Part shown: positions 60,373 to 64,000 of the stretch, piece by piece
Layout: each line of letters starts with the position of its first letter
Numbering within the stretch: the stretch's first letter is position 1
NCBI GenBank assembly: GCA_018873245.2
Contig: JAEMBT020000005.1
Location: 1,872,001-1,936,000 of the forward strand
From: Archegozetes longisetosus
Taxonomy: Eukaryota; Arthropoda; Arachnida; Sarcoptiformes; Trhypochthoniidae
Direction: 5' to 3'
Length of the DNA stretch: 64,000 nt
Notes under the pieces: generated by a model
Seen by the model: the letters and a program-made list of their open reading frames with translations, nothing else
What the model was told of the DNA's origin: nothing
Databases searched by the model: none
Made by a program: the position numbers and the translations under genes

Positions 60373-62291
60373 ATATGAAAATTTTAAAACCCATCAGGTT
60401 TACGATCGCTAATAACAAAAAGCTTTTTGAGGAAGAAATTCTTCTTTTCCTCTTGTAGCTTACAGAGAATGATGTCTGAGACAAGCTTAACCATATATTG
60501 TTTTCTACTTGGTTTTTGACGGATTATTAAACTTAATTCCAAAGTATGTCTTTTGCCTCAGGTCCATATTGTCATATGTAAGATAATATTGAGAAGCGAT
60601 TTATTTGCTTAAACAAAGTATAAAAGTATTTTCAATTCCTTTCTATCGATTCGATAACTACCTTTGCTTTAATACTTGTTAATTTTATTATTTCGTTTTA
60701 TGGATTTATAATCCATCGGTAACAATAACTGATAAATACTTGTTCCAACTGAAGACATTTATACACTTAATATTTTACTCTCATTAACATTTATTACTGA
60801 AAGTCTGGAAAATCCATTCAAAATGATTGCCATTAATTAGTATTTTATTTATTGTAGTCATAAACCCCTGAGACAAGTAGAAGTTCGTCAACACTGTTAT
60901 AGCACTTAAAGATTAGTTGATTTGGCGAAGTGCTGGTCAGATTTGCACTGAATATTAGAAACAGATCCATTTTATTTATGAACAAATGTCATTTTCTTGA
61001 TACCAATCAGCTAATTTAATTATTTCTTCTCAGAAGACTTTTGTTCCGATAGTTATTAATTAATAGGAATCAAATGTTAAATAAACAGGCGATAAATAAT
61101 TATTTTAAGCGAGCTTATCGTAAGAGCAGTGATAAGTAGCTGTTGTTTGTGATGCTGCGCTTTTATACAATTTCTAACGTCAAACTCTATTCCTCATGGC
61201 ATTCATAGTTAGGCTTCAAATGAAACATAAGTTCCGTTTTATCCCTTATCCACAAATGTTTGCTTTACTTGCAATCTGTTTCTAATCATTTTTTTCATAT
61301 CCATCTCTACACTAACTTCAAATAACTGTCAAATCTTTGTGTAACATTGTGAACATTCTCTCAGTCTTTGCCTATTCTTTGAATAGATTGAATAGAAATA
61401 CATTTTATTACTGATATGGTATGCGATCTAATGTATTAACAGATTTGTTGAAGAACCAGTTGAGTGAGAGAGACATTCATATTAAAGTTGTCAACATTTT
61501 ATAGTGAATAAAGTATAGAAATAGATCCTCTACTTTTCTTTGAGTATGTCTTTTCTTCTGCTTTTCATTGTATTACTGTAATTGTGTTATAACTTATTTT
61601 CAATTGGCTTTTCGTTGTCACTCTCAATAAAACTTGTTTTCATATTTCGATTACTGTTACACTTCTTCCATATTAGGTCGTTATTGGAAACAACTTTCTT
61701 ATGCGTCTATTAATATCTAAACACCTAAACAACTAACCTTTCAATCACTACTTATCGTAATTAGCTTCTCTTTTAATTACAACTTTTTCAATGCAAACAT
61801 TTCTTTTTTCTATCATTTACAGAAATCTTTTTCACATTAAACACTTCACGTCTTTGTCTCTCAGACAGACGCAGATTATATTTGAGTTTCTTTTTAAAAG
61901 TATCTTATCAATTTTAAGTTTAATTATATTTAATTAGTCTCAATTGAAGGTCGATTTCGATTGATGTCATTCTTTAGACTTTTTCCTTTCTTTTGTGATA
62001 ACTATTTTGATCACAAGAAGGAATATTTTTCATGGTCTAAACATTCTTTAGAGTCTTGACCCGTTGTAAACAAGAGAATAAAATGAAATCGTGATCATAG
62101 TTAGTGGTTATGTGAGTTTAGAAGTCCGCATAAAAACAAAAGTCAAGGCTTCATCTAATTGTATTATTACATTAAGGCATTGAGAGGAAGTTGTCTTTTT
62201 TACATAATCAGTATGAATCTAGGCCATAAACAACGCTAATTACTTCTACTTTTCTTCTTCTATCTCATGATTCTAGCTTTTGAATGTAGTC

Positions 62292-63530
62292 ATGGAACCA
62301 CCGATACTCAACGTTCCCGGAGAGGTCTCCTTCTTCATGCAGGCAGGACTAGTTAAGGATACTGTCAAAGTGGATACCAGTGAACTCACTCTTAAGACTT
62401 TGAAGGATTGCGCATGTAATTTCATTGATAGGAAGGTAACTAAATATTCTACTTTATTTACCCCATCTATTTCTCATTAATATTACATCATATTTTCATC
62501 AAATTCCACAATTGATACCTTTCACACTTGTAAATTATTACTAAATTTATGCCCTTAATACTTGTAAGTTATGACACAATTGATGCCTTTAATGCTTGTG
62601 AATTGTGACAGAATTGATCCCTTTTATACTTGTAAATTATGACAAGTTTGAGAGAAACTTGGCTCTACTTAATGGGCCAGTAAAATATGCTAATTAGCTT
62701 AACTATATTCTCGTAAGTGTTGTATAAGTTTCACATTGTATTTGAGGTTGTATCTGTAAAAATGAGCTACGCATATGGCATGTTATTTTGCATTATTTTT
62801 GCCGACAAGATATGGCACTTACAAGTTTATTGCAGAAAATTCAAGGCTCGCTGTTTTAAATCCAATCCTATTAAAGGCACTTATTTAGCACTCAGTTTTT
62901 CATCTTTCTTGTCGTCTATTATGGCTACCGGTCATGTTTTGTATTGAAAAAAACAAATCTCATCATCGCTTGTGTTTATGTCCTTTATTTTTCAGTTTCC
63001 TGACCATGGCCTGAATCGATTAACAGAACGCTTGATGCTATTCAGACACGACTATAACTCGCAAAACATGCTTTTGCCCATCAATGCTGCCTCTGATGTA
63101 ACTGATGGTGCATTAGTGGAAATTGTTGTTTCAGGTATTCAAACCATTTTCATTGCAACATAAACAAATCTCAAGTACACTACTCTTTCGAGTCCAGTAA
63201 ACATCTCACTTAATTGCCTCTATATTCATAGGCAATAACCCCTCGGAATCTGTTCAGATCAGACCTCATTCTTTGCTCGTTCATTCCTATAAGTCTCCCA
63301 CTTTCTGTGATTTCTGTGGCGAAATGCTTTTCGGATTAGTCCGACAGGGACTCAAGTGTGAGGGCTGTGGACTTAATTATCACAAACGGTGTGCCTATAA
63401 AATACCGAACAATTGCACTCACGGTCGTCGAAGACGGTCTTCGACTTATTTAGTGCCAAGTAGTCCGACAACTGAATCAGCGATACATCGAACCACTAGT
63501 AGTGGACCGACTGTCTCTAACGAGGTAAAG
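62292..63530 (+). CDS. PRKD: Serine/threonine protein kinase D, N-terminal exons (partial)
   Basis: Diacylglycerol-activated kinase that moves between cytosol, plasma membrane and trans-Golgi. In the window: join(62292..62435, 62996..63134, 63232..63530), 194 codons, continuing beyond the right edge. Seen: a ubiquitin-like dimerisation domain (about residues 8-92: [55 protein letters not shown]) and the first C1 domain. In C1, His107, Cys120/123, Cys137/140, His145, Cys148 and Cys156 have the exact HX12CX2CX13CX2CX4HX2CX7C spacing. [17 protein letters not shown] is nearly the vertebrate sequence. An Arg-rich, Ser-rich linker (GRRRRSSTY) follows. The start is the first in-frame ATG after a likely acceptor at 62276. 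Second C1, PH and kinase domains lie outside the window. PRKD1/2/3 cannot be told apart and are probably one gene here. Confidence 0.92.
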
Positions 63531-64000
63531 GTATGTTTGCATTAAGACTATTTTATATTATTGAAACTACTATAAACAAGTGTATTTCAACAAGATTTTG
63601 TTAGCATTTAACGTTAAAATAAACATTTGGCTTGAAAATTAGTTCGCTCATTGTATATGCTGTATAGCATTTTGTATATAGTTTTGTATCTTCTGTATAG
63701 CACTTTGAGCATCGTTTTAAATCTTCTCTATAAACTGCACTAAATAGAAAAACTTCCTAAACTTTTATTGATTTTCACTACAGAATGTTTATTTACCAGC
63801 TTATAGACTAAATCTCATTAATTGAAAAAAACTTCTTAAATCTAGTCTACATTTTGAGTTTTGTGCTTTACAACCGAATCTGCGCCTTGTTCTTGCTGCT
63901 AGATAAGCTCGTGTTTAAATTAGTGTTACTCTACATACCCAAAGCGAAATTCAAATTATAAGGCAGCAGATAATTTGGCTTAAGCCAAATTGAACAGAAA
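63531..64000 (+). other. Intron of the protein kinase D gene, cut by the window edge
   Basis: Starts at GTATGT (63531). AT-rich, with repeated TGTATAGCA words near 63655-63705. No further exon is visible before 64000. Confidence 0.7.

Larger units (their letters stand above)
54101..62291. other. Large gene-poor region between APC1 and protein kinase D
   Basis: About 8.2 kb. The first 700 bp hold a GC-rich block (54195-54450) and degenerate TTAGGT words (about 54690-54735). The rest is AT-rich with an AG microsatellite at 60341-60369. Short ORFs such as 56117-56365 (+, hydrophobic) and 59608-59832 (-) have no recognisable family. The stretch may hold 5' untranslated exons and the promoter of the kinase gene: an AG at 62275-62276 just before its first coding exon looks like a splice acceptor. 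Confidence 0.5.

Noticed and set aside
1-64000. CRISPR arrays, prokaryotic operons or a bacterial contig
   Set aside because: All confident genes are eukaryotic and intron-bearing; no regularly spaced direct-repeat array with unique spacers was seen.

Overview
The window reads as an AT-rich nuclear chromosome segment from a small-genome invertebrate. The conserved genes are animal genes and most introns are only 52-500 bp. The mariner-type transposases with a W-PPRSPDLTPLDFFLWG block fit an arthropod. A mite or another chelicerate is my best guess, but that is inference; no ribosomal or mitochondrial marker is present.

Layout. 1-19 kb: a two-pore potassium channel of the THIK (KCNK12/13) type in three exons, its first intron almost 16 kb long and holding a foldback MITE. 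19.5-22.8 kb, minus strand: ADP-dependent glucokinase in four exons, convergent with the channel. 24-26 kb: GK5-type glycerol kinase in six exons, with an apparent one-base shortfall in a T run. 28-40.7 kb: a metallothionein-like gene cluster. Copy A (28.2 kb, +) and copy B (34.9 kb, -) lie in diverged inverted duplicates on either side of METTL3 (30.8-32.5 kb, -), the catalytic subunit of the m6A mRNA methyltransferase. Copies B and C form a palindrome with 1,104-bp arms that looked identical wherever compared, around a 541-bp spacer. Copy D (40.5 kb) is a pseudogene beside a nested DNA transposon. 40.9-46 kb: an accessory patch with a broken membrane-protein gene, a foldback element, an intron-bearing GH19 chitinase-like gene (possible old horizontal transfer) and two unrecognised ORFs. 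47.2-54.1 kb: APC1, scaffold of the anaphase-promoting complex, complete in seven exons. 54.1-62.2 kb: non-coding AT-rich DNA with a GC-rich block and a GA microsatellite. 62.3 kb to the end: the first coding exons of protein kinase D (ubiquitin-like domain and first C1 domain), running off the window.

The housekeeping genes do not form a pathway together. The coherent system here is the metallothionein cluster: at least four copies sharing a promoter with a metal-response-element core, cysteine-module arrays of different length, a stop codon assembled by splicing, and copies B and C apparently homogenised through a palindrome. Exon boundaries were set by reading GT/AG sites, reading frame and remembered family sequences; no alignment or search was run.
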